64,000 nt of DNA, from positions 533,001-597,000 of the forward strand of contig JAMWBK010000001.1 in assembly GCA_029953675.1 (NCBI GenBank), written 5' to 3'. The translations under genes and the position numbers were made by a program. Source of the DNA: Rhodosorus marinus (lineage: Eukaryota > Rhodophyta > Stylonematophyceae > Stylonematales > Stylonemataceae). The notes below the pieces were generated by a model. That model made no database searches. It was not told where the DNA came from and saw nothing but the letters and a program-made list of their open reading frames with translations. Positions 25,956 to 38,432 of the stretch are shown here, in pieces (the stretch's first letter is position 1; each line of letters opens with the position of its first letter).

Positions 25956-26640
25956 TTACAGTTTAACCGTCCGATATCCTGTAGCGCGGAGAGCATGCAA
26001 AGGCAGCCTCGATTGCCACCTTCCGATTCTTTCTCGCATTTTCAGGAGTTTCCTTTGGGGGAGTGGCTCGCCCAGAGCTCGTCTCGCTCGATTACGCCCA
26101 AAAGTCTCTATCTTCTGCTTCCAATGCTTAAAGGCGGGGTACCCCTTCTCCCTACCTGAAAGGATCGGGGGCGACTGAACTGTCCTCATGTCGACCGTCG
26201 ACTTTACCCCCCCTAGCTTAATTGTCTATTAAACATTCTACTGGTCTGCCCGCAATAGATCCTGCTGCGGTAAGCGTGTTACCCCGTCGTCGCAGCTCGA
26301 CGGTGGGTGGGATGCTAGTTGTCTGACCCTTGGACGGCATCCCTCGTCCAGAGTCGCCTAGTTTTCCGCAACGCGGGATACCCGCTCTACCTCCGCCTGC
26401 AGATAGGCAAGCCGCTGTGGGCAGTCCTTTTGCAGGTGCCCTTCCTCGCGCCATCGGTAACATATCAGACGCCGTGTATAGGGTCCTTGTGACGTGGAGG
26501 GTGACCCCATGCTGCGCGCATGTGGTCGACGCGGTGACGCTGTGCGGGGCTTGCAGTTTTAACATGAGGCTCGTTAAATCGTCGCAAACTGACCAACAAT
26601 GGGGGAGACAGGGTGAGGGAAGGAGCAAATGTGACTGTTA
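25956..26640 (-). mobile_element. Degenerate LTR-retrotransposon relic (Gag zinc knuckle, protease start, Gag-like fragment)
   Basis: On the minus strand, bases 26462-26421 read CYRWREEGHLQKDC. This is a retroviral-type CCHC zinc knuckle with the second Cys changed to Trp. Its frame ends at a stop about 23 codons later. In another frame, bases 26337-26218 encode a stretch ending GSIAGRPVECLIDN, which resembles the start of a retropepsin up to the catalytic Asp and then stops. The two pieces are in different frames, so at least one frameshift separates them. Further along the same strand, 26189-25956 encodes a 77-residue piece containing PPILSG and YPAFKHWKQK, like the N-terminal part of retrotransposon Gag. 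Gag lying after protease is out of normal order, so two copies or a rearrangement are likely. No reverse transcriptase or LTRs were found. It is non-functional. Confidence 0.6.
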
Positions 26641-27300
26641 AAGTAATAATGCTGCAAATACATGAGAACGCTTAAAAAACAAGGGACAAAGCTTTTCTTG
26701 GATATCCAGAATTTTCTCAGGGGAACGAAAAAAAAAGCTAATAATTTTATTCGAAATAGAGGATTGCTCATTGTCGTAGGACTGGAGACTTGTTTATTTT
26801 TATTTTTTTTCTGGCAACCAGCAGAGAGTTTGCTCTCAGCGTTTCCTAAGAGATCGCGATCGGATCCTCCTTTTTTTTTTCCGTTGAGAAGATGAGCAAG
26901 TCATTCATTTTGAGGCTTAGTTGTTAAGCTCAGCTGTTCAGCTTAGTTAGGGTTTGGATCGATGAGGATCAAGTGGATTGGGGTGGATGGATAAATGCCC
27001 TAGCCGGTGCTATTGAGAGACGAACGGGGGGGTGGTTTCCAGTTGTTTTGTCTTCTCTTTTTTTTGTCTTTTACCTTGTCAGAGTATGGAGGGAAGCTCG
27101 CTCGCTGCTCTAGGGGGTTTTTGAGAGATTTTGAGATGTTGAGAACAGGTTAAGAGGTGGTTTTGAGGTGGTTGGGTTTCGAGGGACACGAAGGATCGTA
27201 GATAAAGAGAGAGGAGAGCTATTTTCGGCTCTGGTGGATGTTGCTAGGAGTTTGTGGTCCTGTGGAAACCCTGCGTGTGGTCCGTGCGGCTATGCAGTGA
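26641..27300. other. Promoter-side spacer of the channel gene
   Basis: AT-rich with a poly(T) run near 26871-26880, then GT-rich DNA that leads into the channel gene. Nothing coding is supported. Confidence 0.4.
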
Positions 27301-29614
27301 ATGGAGTCGCAGAAGGGGATAGGTTTCGTTGGTTCATCCTTTCCTGCGAGAACGAATTTCTCGCGCGTGAGGAAGCGCACGCCATGTGGACCTCGGAAGG
27401 GATGTATTGTGGCGTCTGGTTCTACAGCGGCTGTGGTAGAATCGTCATGGAGTAAATCGCTGAGCTCGACGATTACTCACTTGGAAGCGAAGCTCGAGCA
27501 CGTTTTGAGTTGGAACCCGAGCTTCTCATTCACGATTCTTCTGGTTATGTTCGTGGGTGTACTTTGTGTTGGATGGGTTATGTACACGATCACGTCTCAG
27601 GGGCTAGATACAGGGAATGTTCGATGGGATCGCAGCTTCTGGCGAACTTGGGGCGCTCTTACGGAGACTTCGTACTACTCTGAGGATGAGAAGCCGACCT
27701 CTCTCTTTCTTCTTACATGTCTATCATTCCTGCATTTTGTCCTCTTTGCTTTTCTTATTGGATCTGTGACTGAGGGCGTAAGAATGAAGGTATCAGAGCT
27801 CGGTTCGGGTCACAGCCGAGTTGTAGACAGCAATCACGTCCTCGTGGTAGGATGGAACCGAAGTGTGTTCGAGTACTTGAGACAGCTTGCTCTTTACAAC
27901 GGCCTCACAAAGGAAAAAGTTCGGGTAAACCTCTTTCCCAAAACTGCGGAAGGCTTTTTCCTCCACCGGAAAAGGGTTTTTGCGTTCGCATAGGTGACAC
28001 GCATGGCCTGCTCCAATCTGATCCAAATCATACGAATCTTTTCAGGTTGTGTTGCTCTCTGAGAAGAACAAGAGCGAGGCTATCCATCTCCTACAAGAGG
28101 CTTTGGGCTCTGCAAGTCTGCGAAAACTTTCCCTCATTTGCCGTTCTGGGGACACGACAGATAGAAACGTTCTCGATCGGGTGGGTGTTCAGAGGGCAAA
28201 GCGAGTGGTAGTACTACGCTCCATGGGTGTGGATGCCTTCCAGCACAACAGTTTCTCTCTGAAGACGCTTCTGGCCGCAAAGAGCTTGGGTACAAAAGCT
28301 CAGTTCATTGTCGAATGTGCGGGAAAAGGTTGGAAGCCGCTCGGGAAATGCAGGCGGGGGATGAAGAGTGCTTCAGCTGACACACGCACGATCCTTCGTT
28401 TCTCCTATCTCTTAGACGACTGCAAGGTTCTTCGGAGTGCTGACAAGAACGCCATCATCGTGAACTTTGAAGATGCTGTGAGCAGAGTCGCGGCCAAAGA
28501 AGCTGCCCAACCACCGGGATTCCACAATGTGCTCGAGGAGGTTCTGTCGTACGAAGGAGCGGAGTTCCATGTTATGCAATATCCAGAGGTCGTCGGAATG
28601 GACTTTTTGACCGCACAGCGGCACTTCCCCTCGGCAGTGCTAGCAGGGCTGGTTTGTCAGGATGGTCATATTTCCCTCTGTCCGGATACGGATCGCATTA
28701 TCGAAGCCAATGATCGGCTTCTCTTCTTCTCAGAGGATAGGCTTGTGCAATATGAAAAGCGCGTAGCTGCTATCCCGCACCTCCTCGAAGCGAAGCCTGG
28801 CTTTTTTGAACCCATCTCCGAAGAAAAGCAAAAGATTCTGATTGTCGGTTGGCGAAGCGGAATGAGGAATTTGCTTGACTACGTTAACCTTCGGTCGCCG
28901 AGGGGCTCTACCGTTACCATCTTCTCATCTGAGCCTGTTCACTCCAGAGAACAGCAGCTCGTAGATGAGGGACGGAGTTCCAACTTACGCTTTCCCAATA
29001 TACGGGTCGAACACGTAGTAGGTGATCACACTTCTCCGTCGACGGTCGAAAAGCTGCTGCATCACTACCCAAGGTTCAACGCAGGGTTATTGCTAATGGG
29101 CGACAAGGCGATGGCTTCGCAGGAGGACGCGAGGTATGCGGACTCGGTTGCTCTACGGGTTATGACGATCATGAGGTCAGCTCTGAGCGATAAGGTCGAT
29201 AAGCTGCTCGTAGAAGTGCTCCAACGAGAGACTGGGATGGATATCGCCCAGCGAGACAAGCTTCACATTTACCCGATCTCGCTCGTTGACACGTTCGCGA
29301 GGATCATGGCTCAAGCCAGCCTCCAACCGCACCTGCACTACTTCCTCCTTGAACTGCTGACCCAGCCACACGAGCAGGGAATTGGACTGGAAAGCAAATC
29401 CGACTATTTCGACGTGCACGCTCCGCGGGAGGAAAGCACGAGCTTCTGGGAACTCTCCAACGTTGGCGCTCAACGCGGCCGTGTGCTGATAGGATACAAG
29501 TTTGAGGATGGCCGCACGGAGCTGAACCCACCGGACAAGAACAAGGCCATAGATCTGTCAAGAATAGACTCATTCGTTACCCTTTCCCCACTAACGGCAT
29601 CCATTCGGCACTAA
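27301..29614 (+). CDS. CASTOR/POLLUX-type ion channel, possibly of the plastid envelope
   Basis: Exons 27301-27924, 28046-28328 and 28416-29614 give about 701 residues, all in frame. The first ~55 residues are Ser/Arg/Gly-rich with few acidic residues, like a transit peptide. Two hydrophobic segments follow (FSFTILLVMFVGVLCVGWVM and LFLLTCLSFLHFVLFAFLIG), separated by a pore-like stretch. After them come two RCK/TrkA-N-type nucleotide-binding folds beginning HVLVVGWN and KILIVGWR, as in CASTOR, POLLUX/DMI1 and the plastid envelope PEC proteins. In land plants these channels pass cations and shape nuclear or plastid Ca2+ signals. The 87-nt second intron is open in frame, so an unspliced reading adds 29 residues; the strong pyrimidine-rich acceptor at 28415 and the family alignment favour splicing. 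The C-terminal ~60 residues are polar and less conserved. Confidence 0.88.
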
Positions 29615-29993
29615 AACACAGAGTGAACGACAACTGGCGTTCGGTTCAGACTTGGGAATGAACACTGCGCTCGACTGGTAGGAGCACAAAACAAATTTGT
29701 CATCTGAGTGGCACCACGTTAGAAGCAGGATTTGTTAGTATACAAACGACGAGCAATTCGCACAACAGCTTCGGAGCGGGTTTTCCTATCATCGAATGGC
29801 AATCACATAACCTGCAACTCCGCCACCACGTGCTACAACCGGTCTCATTGTCGCATGCACCAGGTAGCTATTCAGATACCCGTCACCGCTTGTAGTTTCC
29901 GCCCTCAAACGAAGAACCCATCATCATTAAGGTTAGAATAGAACCCACTAAAAAGAACAGAAAAGTAAGTCTTGGGTTTTCTTTCAGCTTCAG

Positions 29994-30015
29994 CACACAC
30001 ACACACACACACACA
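29994..30015. repeat. (CA)n microsatellite
   Basis: About ten uninterrupted CA units in the spacer downstream of the channel gene. Confidence 0.85.
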
Positions 30016-33000
30016 ACGCTTTCCGGAATAAATATCGCCTATTGCAACCGGGCATCCAACTGTGCCGTTTTCATGGCTTTTTCTGATCGATTGGGCAGGA
30101 CGTGGCTGCAGACAGAAACTGACACGCTTAGCTCCCAGATGGTCTGGCGAACTACGCAAAGGATAAAAACGCAGCAAAGTTACTCACATGTTGGGCCGCT
30201 GGTCGTGCGCAGGAGGTACACTGTACAATAAACAACCGGAGGCTCATGCTGAATACTTGCGAACACGTGCGAACACGTGCGAACACGCGACCGAAGCGCT
30301 GCTGCGTTCGACTTCATATTTGGAAGGGACCAGATTGCGATTTTGCGAATCTTTCTTCGAATAAACCTAATCATTCACCACTCGACTCTTGGAAAGTTTA
30401 GAGCATATCACTACAACGTGTTGTAGCGTGGAGTTTGTGAGGTCCACAAAACAAAACAAGGAGCGACCCGTACTGCGCACACTCCTTTGGTGAAAGTTTT
30501 TTCTCTCATTGGAAAGGCTGGGTTCCTTGGACCGCCAACTATGCCCTCAAACCCAAACTCACTGCCGCGTTGTACATGTGTTCTCATCGTCGCGTGTATC
30601 AGAATGCGAAACACAATCAGAGATGTTCACACCGCTTTGGAGGCTTCACCTTCGGCGCTCAGTCCGTAGTAGCCGATCATCGTGAAAACGAGAGTAGAAA
30701 TCAACTGAAAAGAACAGAAACGCACTTTGTCAGGTTTTTTCTAACTGCTTCATGGCAAATGAGCCCGTCCAGGAAAATATCTAGCAGCATCCAAAGTGTG
30801 GCGTCTTCAAGCTGTTGTGCGTGGTTGTAATCAGAACAAGCCACAGGATAAAAGTGATGCACAAAAACGGACTTTTTTGGGGAGAGAAAAACTGAGCTGA
30901 GGATAAAAAAAAGGTGGAAATATTATTCCCCTTTTGAACCCAATTCCTGTTGTCGATTCTCATTGTTTACACCGAGAGTCAAGGCTCGTGTTCAACACGT
31001 GCGAACACGCGTCCGTTGTGTTTGTAGCCTAAGGTGAGTGTAACGTGGAAAGTGTAAAGTGTAAGGTGAGGGCTGCTCTGCAGGCGAATGTGCTCCTAGT
31101 AAATCTTTGATAGGGAAACTGAGGTGAAGGTATCCAGGATGGGGCCTGGGAGTGGTTTGGTTTTAGATGCATTTTCCAACTAATTTCTGTTGACAACAGA
31201 CTTATGCGACGCAGCCAAGTCGAACACTTCGCGCGAGCCCGAAGTGGCGGATGAGGTTAGCCGGAATTATTTTTTAAAAAGCAATATACGTTTTGTACGG
31301 CTAGAGAGGCCCGCGGACGGGACACGCCAAGTAGATAGAGGAGACCCTCGTTCATATTTGGTAATTTTTGTGAGGATGCTACTTTGGGACAACTTGATTG
31401 AGCCACGTTAGCCTACGGTTGCGGGTCAAAGTCTATTTTCGGATAACCCGCTTTCAGAGGAGAAGACAAAAACTGCTCCGCATGATGCTCCGCGGGCAAG
31501 CATGATAAATTACGCCCCAGTCTCGGAGAATCGCAGACGTCAATTCTGTCTTGTACCCGCCCCCGGCAACAGCCGTCTCCAGAAAGTGCGCAAAGGCATC
31601 AACCTCACCCCCGAACCTCGACGTCAGCGATACTGATTGTTCAGCTTTTCCATTTCTGTTTTCCTTTAAGAAAGCGAGGGAAACGAAGGGGAACCTCTAT
31701 CCTAACGCAAAAAATCTACTATAGTATTAGCCGAAAAAATTCCTTTCGTACAGGCGCCATAAAATGTCTGCATTTCCCCCCCAATCAATATAACTCTACA
31801 CTAGTTTATTTTGTAACAAAACGATTCGCCTGGTTCCTCTGCGCAACGACGTAATTGATCTCCCAAATTTCTCCAACACCGGGAATTGATTGTTGGGTTT
31901 TCTAGAGAGGGCAGTTTTGGAAACCTGGATTTCAACATCCCGAACTGACTTGGATGGACAACGGACAGCTATTGTAGCCACCTTGCAACAAGAACGTAGC
32001 TCACCTGGCTGATTGATTGGGGGGATTTCGAAAAAAGGGAGAGAGTCATGTTTCTTTTTGGAAAGTATTGAAAACTGTTGAAAAAGTATCGCCTGCCTTT
32101 GGATTTTCTTTTCCAGGAACCGGAGCGGACTAGCACGGAGACCGTCCAAGACGCTCAGGGGGTTGTCTCCAGCGTGGAAGACCTATCAGTTCTGCTCCGC
32201 TTAGATTATGGATCTAGTTGATCTAAGCTAATTCTAAAATCTCATATTTTGCATTCCTAGCCGGATGGCTTGTATCCAATAGAAATAGCTTTGGAAAATG
32301 GATGAAGGTTTAGGTCAATAGAACTGAAATAGTACGCGGAATAATGGAGTAGTTGCCATGCGCTGCGAGAGCACTGCAATTTTTGAGTTGATGAAACCTA
32401 GGGGCTTGAGCAAATATCCGACGGGTTGGTGTCAAAGTAAAACTCGGTATCATTTTTTTGGTATTATATCGCTTCCTTCAAAAATAATGCAGTTGTGCTC
32501 ACTTTCTAGCTGAGTATATTTCAACCCTTTTCATTCTTTTCTACGAACCCTTCAATTCAACCTCAACTAAGTCGACCGGATCTACGTATTAACGAAATAA
32601 GAAACAAGAATTTTCTCTATCGCGGGTTGAGGACAGGAAGTAAATTGGGGCCTGGATCCGTCGAGAAATAGTAGCTCACACCCTCGGCGCCAGTTACCAG
32701 TACCGAGGGAAGGGGGGGTATATCCACTTCTGTTTTGGGAACAGTATTTTACAAGAATTCGAAATACAAGTTATGGAGCCAAGGGAGTGTGAGAGTCACA
32801 ACGAAAAAGGGATTTTTCCGGGCTTTTGCTCGATCTGCGGCTGGTGAACAAATTGTATTTCTTTTCAGGATTCAGTGCTCTCCAAGTTTCGAATAGCATT
32901 CGTTGATTTGGCTCATATTTTTTAGGATTTTGTGGGGACTTCTTTTTATTTTGGGGCAGGAGGGGGCTGAGGGCGAGAGATTGAATTTTACAAATCTTCC

Positions 33001-33186
33001 TCCACAGCTCCAAAGCAACGGAGAACAACGCAATTTCGCCTGATCCTCGGAGCTGAAATATATAAACAAACTGGAATACTCCCAATCCAATCAGGTCGTC
33101 ATGCGCGCACATCCAATCAAAACAGCTAGAATTAAGAGGTGTGTTGAGGATCTCAATGTTTGAAAAATAATTCATCTGCGTTAGCA

Positions 33187-33215
33187 GAGGACTCACCGTC
33201 GTACGGTGAGTCCTC
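33187..33215. repeat. Perfect 12-bp inverted repeat (hairpin)
   Basis: GAGGACTCACCG pairs perfectly with CGGTGAGTCCTC across the 5-base loop TCGTA. It lies seven bases before the 145-bp tandem duplication. Confidence 0.85.
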
Positions 33216-33221
33216 CTACGT

Positions 33222-33514
33222 CGGACGGGTGCCCGCCCAACGGAAACGGGGAGCGTCGGCACGGCGCTATTGCCAAAAAATATCTCAGAATCAATCTAAA
33301 TTTGCTATTCCCGCATAAGTGAAGACCTCGCCAAATGAATTTTAATAGTATTGTGCGCACTCCATGCGGACGGGTGCCCGACCAACGGAAACGGGGAGCG
33401 TCGGCACGGCGCTATTGCTAAAAAATATCTCAGAATCAATCTAAATTTGCTATTCCCGCATAAGTGAAGACCTCGCCAAATGAATTTTAATAGTATTGTG
33501 CACACTCCATGCGG
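33222..33514. repeat. Recent tandem duplication, two 145-bp copies
   Basis: Copy 1 is 33222-33366 and copy 2 starts at 33367. The period is exactly 145 and I see only about three single-base differences. A shorter, more diverged piece of the unit (core GAATCAATCTAAATTTG) follows near 33558-33575. The unit contains no gene. Confidence 0.9.
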
Positions 33515-33617
33515 TGCTTGAGTGACCGTGGAGTTGGGGCTTGTCAAGGTGTGTCCGAATCAATCTAAATTTGATATTCGAGCATCACGGAAAACGTCTA
33601 CCAAGGAAACAAATAGT

Positions 33618-33674
33618 AGAATAGCAGGAAAGATTGGAGTGTGTTCTGCACACTCCAATCTTTCCTGCTATTCT
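33618..33674. repeat. Perfect 26-bp inverted repeat (hairpin)
   Basis: Arms 33618-33643 and 33649-33674 are perfect reverse complements with a 5-base loop, TTCTG. The arm core is AGCAGGAAAGATTGGAGTGTG-like and ends in the same CACACTCCA word found at the end of the adjacent 145-bp copies. It could be a foldback element or the precursor of a small RNA. No transcript evidence is available. Confidence 0.9.
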
Positions 33675-36600
33675 CTTCCACACTCACATTCCAAAAGCAG
33701 AGGAGGACTTCGTCCTCTTCTTCTCCCGTTGCTTCAGCGTCGCTTTCAGAAGATCTACAAAAAATAATAAATGTCGCTCGTCGAGAACCAAAGGAGTTAA
33801 TTCGAACTAAATGCGAGCAGGAGAAAACACACGCATATAATAGGACAAAACAAAAAGTGCTATTGCATTATTGAGATTACTAGAACTGCATTGTAAGAAG
33901 GAAATAATTGCTCTAATTAATGCAGCAGATTCTGCTTATTTTAACGCTGCAGCTGCCACATTCAGTTTGCGAAAATAAATCCGAGACCTTCGTAAAGGAA
34001 TGCCTTGAATCCGCAAACTGAGAGTCCTTTTTCTACGTCCGCAACTGGCCACCCCAAATTCCAACTCGCAACGAATGCCACTCATTTCCCTTCTATTTAC
34101 TAACGTTCTCTGATGCTTCAATGCCAAAATCCCACTACTTGCGCAGAATAGGGATGGTGCCTTTAACCGACAATGGAGAATCCTTTTTCTACGTTCTCAG
34201 CTCATCTGCTTTCCAACCGGCGACAGACCCTTTACCCCTGTTCTCTTATATTGCAGTCCCAAATTTCCTACTATCGCGCAATATCGACCAAGATTTGTGA
34301 TCCCGAAGAGGCCTGGCTCCCCACGTGTAAGCAATTGGCCAATTAGAATCCAGTTCACAAAGAGAAATGATCATGATTCAATATCTGCGCAGGACAGGAT
34401 TGATTATTGGATTTTTTTATCGGCCTGATGGGATCGGACCAGCAATCAGACTAGTTTTTTGACTAATTGCCAATAGACGAAGTCAAATTTCTAACGTGTT
34501 TCAATACTCTCACAACGAAACATTTTATAGGAAGGTCTATGACAAACCTAAATCTGCCGATTCATGTGTGGGATAATTTTTTTTTGTTTTCAAAGAGCAC
34601 TTCCTCGGTTTTCCAGAAACCCCAGGCCATGTCCATTATTGCTCGACTACTACCTATACGGCTAAATCATGTCGGACCCCCTAACTTTTAATCTGCGCGA
34701 AAGACTTTGATCTTGGGTCATGTCAGTCTAAAGTTCTCCTCTCTGCCTTAGATAGGCACGAGGCAAAAAAGTCTTGGTATCTCTGCCCGAGCGTGGGCCT
34801 TGTCTAGTATCCTCGTACACATCCATGCCTCTAAAACGCACACATTTGCTGGTGATTGAAACTCTAGCTCGGCTCGAGGATGTCAAAGCCTTAACCTAAG
34901 AAATCCGCTGCGGGCAAGGCCGAGGACTGTCTCGGATGCGGTGAGGGCACTAAAGGGAGGGTACTGGTACCCCTATTTTTGTGTAGAACATTCTTGTCCC
35001 TCTATGTCAACATGCGACCACGTTGAAAATTGATTCGCGTAAAATGGAAATCAGTAGGCCTCGGCATTAAAGCAGAGGCGTAGGCAAACTCTTGGACCGG
35101 CTGATTTTACTTTTTTCTTGGGGGGACCGCCCATACTGGCAGGGTTGGAAATTCGTACTACATGGGTACACAAGCTGGTTGCACGTAGATGCTAATTATT
35201 GTTGTGGTCGGAGGCAATAACTGACCTCATCTGTAAAAATAAAGAGAAACAAATATGGGTGCAGAGTTCTTGGCATGTCGACTCCTTGAATGTCTTGATT
35301 AAAGTCCTTTGTCGGCGTAATCAAGGACATACTTCCATAAATTGTCGTCCGTAGCTCACCTTAAAATAGACGTCAACTGAGCAAGAACAAATCTGGAAAA
35401 TCGCGTGCTGTTGTACTATTGGACTCCACCCGGAAATCTCGAATACTGAGTATCTTTGGGATCCTCGAAGTTCCGTAAGTTTCTTTCATAATAACAAAAG
35501 TAGATACGCTCGCCGTGTCGTCGAAAGCTGTATCCTTTGAGCCCTAAAACTTGAAATGCCCAAATATTTCAAGGGTAAATCTCGGGCTCCTCCCGGCTTG
35601 GCGAGGGGGGGTAGTATCGCTCTCGGCGTCTGCAACAAAAGAATAACAGCATTGAACAAATAAACAAATTTCAAGTGTGAAACCTCCCTTTGCGACTGGG
35701 AGAGGAGGTTATGAAGGCCTCATACATAATAAAAACTTATCGTTTTTTGATAGTGTTCGACCACCACAAGTAGCGGGGGAGAAACAAATGTTCTTTCATT
35801 CACCGTTGAAACCGTGCAAGGACGAACAAGCACATGTTGCGTTTTCTGCCATCCCGAAACACTCCCCCCCCAAAAAGGTCACTTGCCATCAACTTACGAA
35901 GAAAAAAAGGTTCACCTAGAATCAGCCAAGCCATTGGCCCAATGCTAAGGATCTGCCTAGTTCTCCCGCAAGTTCCGCTCTTTTTTTTTGCAAAAGTAGT
36001 CAAGTTTTGTTTTTTAAACTAATTCCAGTTGTCGGTTTTCCAATCTTTGTGGGGGCTCGTGATCGTCGCGTGTTGGCACGTGCCGGCCGGCGCCTGCTCC
36101 ATTCCTAGTTTTGCCATAAAAATAAAGATTCTAAAAAGCCACTCATAGCTCATGCATATATTTTCTTATTTGAAGACGTTTGGCGAACGTTTGGCGAATC
36201 AGCTTCTTGAATATGGATACGAAAAAGAGCATATTGACGATCGACACGTTTCTCACTGATATCCGCGTTGAAACTACAGAATTCGAGATTCTCCACAAAT
36301 ATGCGAAAACATCACTTTCACGACGCTGACAGGGCGATTCTCTATCCTGTAATTCGAATAAATAAAGCTGCATTTCTTTGACAAGTCATTTTAAAAAATT
36401 CAGAAAACAATACGCGGAGGAAGAGTATACATGGTCGCTCAGTTATACTTTCCTTAACTTTGCGCTCGGGCATATATCTGTTTAACTCTTTAGAGCGGAC
36501 CCGGCCCTACAAGAGAACAATTGGATTGTCGTAAGCAAAGAATTGTGGAACTAAAAGCAACTATTTCAACAAATTTTGAAGGGGTCCTTCTACCCCTAAC

Positions 36601-37580
36601 TGACGGGACAGAAAAGAGGTTTTCTTTCGATTCGCCTACATGGCAAGCCACGATTCTTTCTTCATCACCAAACGCTGCCACCCTCCCCCCCCTTCCTCTT
36701 GCTCCACCGAAACATGTTTTCTCATTTTGAGTGAAAATAAAAACAACAGATTTTGTGGGTGTGTTTGTGCGGCCCTTTTTTGGCTTTGAGCTTCATGAAG
36801 TTTTCCTACTTTCCACGAAAAGTTTTGAAATTTGAAAGAACAACCCCTCAGCAATTATGCATGATGTGCTACTTTTACCAAGGAGGAGCGAGGGAAGAGG
36901 GCGAGGCCAGGGGGGTGGGAACAAACTCAGAAAAGGGGAAAAATAGGCCTCATCCCCCCCCCCCCTCGGCAAGATCAAGCTTCATTCAAGAAATTGAAAT
37001 TGAAGTCAAAATTTTCTGGAATTAGCCCACCGAGATGACATCCTGAACGCCCGCTGTGATTGGTTCTTTAGGACTGATCACTATCAATCCTGATTACTGT
37101 TGAAAACCGAAGAGTTTGCATTGCTTGCGTATTGGCCAACGCGAGGGAGGTTCAGGTACATTGTGCCTTTCAATTTTCTTCCTTTCGAATAATTTATTAT
37201 GGAAATTTAGTATTTGGTTAGGCTTTCCTAGGGTATTGGTACGAAGAAAAAAAAATCGACTTCCGTTTTTTTCTGCAAGGGTCTCTCTCTCCCAGTCCGA
37301 GCTATCGAGGACCCGCTTTCTAACTTTGATTTCATCGGGGTCTCTCCCCAGCCAGCGAGGACCCGCCTTCTAACTTTCATCGTGCGACAAAACGGATTTC
37401 GGAGGTGAGCATATATACAGTAAAGCCCTGATTCTTCCGGGGGCAGGAGGGTCCGCACTCTCGCACCTGATGGGCATTGGCGGAAGGCTGTAACGGAGAA
37501 AGTGTAGGGAGCGAGGTGAGGGAGGTTTGGGAAAAGAGGTTGTAGAGCTTGTTTTTTGAGTTATAAAACACCGTGGAAAT

Positions 37581-38090
37581 ATGAGCATGAGTGTGAGTCT
37601 GGAAACGAAGAAGCCGGTCATTATGACGAAGATGACGCTTGATTTTTTGGTGACTCCGTCGTTTGACTCTCCCGCGATTTCTGATGTGTCTGTTCAGACA
37701 AGTTCGGAGTCGACTTTGACGTTCTCGGAGTTGAAGAATAGCTGTCTTGAGTGCCACGACTCTTTTAGCTTCAAGGCGAGCTTGCTGTTCCATTTGGCGC
37801 AGAAGCATGGTGCTGAAGGAATAATCTGCTGCACCCACTGCAGCCTGGGCTTCAAGAGGAAGTCGGACCAGCGAAAACATAACTTAACTGTTCACGAAAG
37901 ATACAGACCTTTCGCATGCGAAAGCTGTAAGGCTTCTTTTTATCTAAAGAAGGACTTGGTGAAGCACGATTCCTCTGTACATAAGAAACTGAAGCCATTT
38001 ATTTGCACCCTGTGCGGGTCAAAGTTTGGGAAGAAGGAACATATGACGAGACATGTTCGAAGCGTGCACGAGAAGAAACCACGAAGCTGA
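37581..38090 (+). CDS. C2H2 zinc-finger protein with four fingers
   Basis: Single exon of 169 codons. Residues 1-55 are Ser/Thr-rich without a domain. Four C2H2 units follow: CLECH...HLAQKH, CTHCS...HNLTVH, CESCK...HDSSVH and CTLCG...HVRSVH. The first is the least typical; the last three have the usual F and L core positions. Linkers such as ERYRPFA and KKLKPFI resemble the TGEKPF linker of DNA-binding arrays, so sequence-specific DNA binding in the nucleus is likely. No activation or repression motif is evident. The target is unknown. The ATG at 37581 is three codons before another Met (MSMSVS). A palindrome and a minisatellite follow the stop. Confidence 0.85.
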   Translation: MSMSVSLETKKPVIMTKMTLDFLVTPSFDSPAISDVSVQTSSESTLTFSELKNSCLECHDSFSFKASLLFHLAQKHGAEGIICCTHCSLGFKRKSDQRKHNLTVHERYRPFACESCKASFYLKKDLVKHDSSVHKKLKPFICTLCGSKFGKKEHMTRHVRSVHEKKPRS

Positions 38091-38117
38091 TAGACTCACA
38101 GATTGACTTGTTGACTT

Positions 38118-38141
38118 AGCTGTGCATGCACATGCACAGCT
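38118..38141. repeat. Near-palindrome just after the zinc-finger gene
   Basis: AGCTGTGCATG pairs perfectly with CATGCACAGCT across two bases. It starts 28 bases after the stop codon, so it would fold in the 3' UTR. Confidence 0.8.
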
Positions 38142-38176
38142 TTGTTTGAAACTTTACTTATGCGACTTGAACCGCT

Positions 38177-38293
38177 CAACAACTTTGGATGAGCAGACCC
38201 GCAGCAACTTTGGATGAGCAGACCCGCAACAACTTTGGATGAGCAGACCCGCAACGACTTTGGACCTGCAACAACTTTGGGATGAGCAAAGAG
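38177..38293. repeat. 25-bp minisatellite, about five copies
   Basis: Units start at 38177, 38202, 38227 and 38252, with a shortened fifth at 38269. The consensus is CAACAACTTTGGATGAGCAG plus ACCCG. The first three are almost identical. Confidence 0.9.
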
Positions 38294-38432
38294 CTAGGAC
38301 CCCTTTGTATTAAAAGTGTTAACTAATTTAATTTACATATGTCGCAACCTGATGCCCTTCCTATTGCAGAGGATGGCGTTATTTGTGTCCGCGAGGCTTG
38401 GGTCCTTGCAGTGCTCTTCGCTATTCAGATCT

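Larger units (their letters stand above)
29615..37580. other. Long intergenic region with repeats and no supported gene
   Basis: About 8 kb. It holds a (CA)n run at 29994-30015, a triplicated GCGAACACGTG motif at 30255-30290, poly(C) runs near 35864-35872 and 36953-36964, and the tandem duplication and hairpins at 33187-33674 listed separately. A direct repeat with core GAGGACCCGC and CTTTCTAACTTT(G/C)AT lies near 37306-37380, just upstream of the zinc-finger gene. Frames of up to 163 codons occur. Their composition follows local bias and none has a domain. Confidence 0.45.

Noticed and set aside
38177-38293. CRISPR-like array
   Set aside because: The 25-bp units are directly adjacent without spacers, so this is a minisatellite in a eukaryotic genome.
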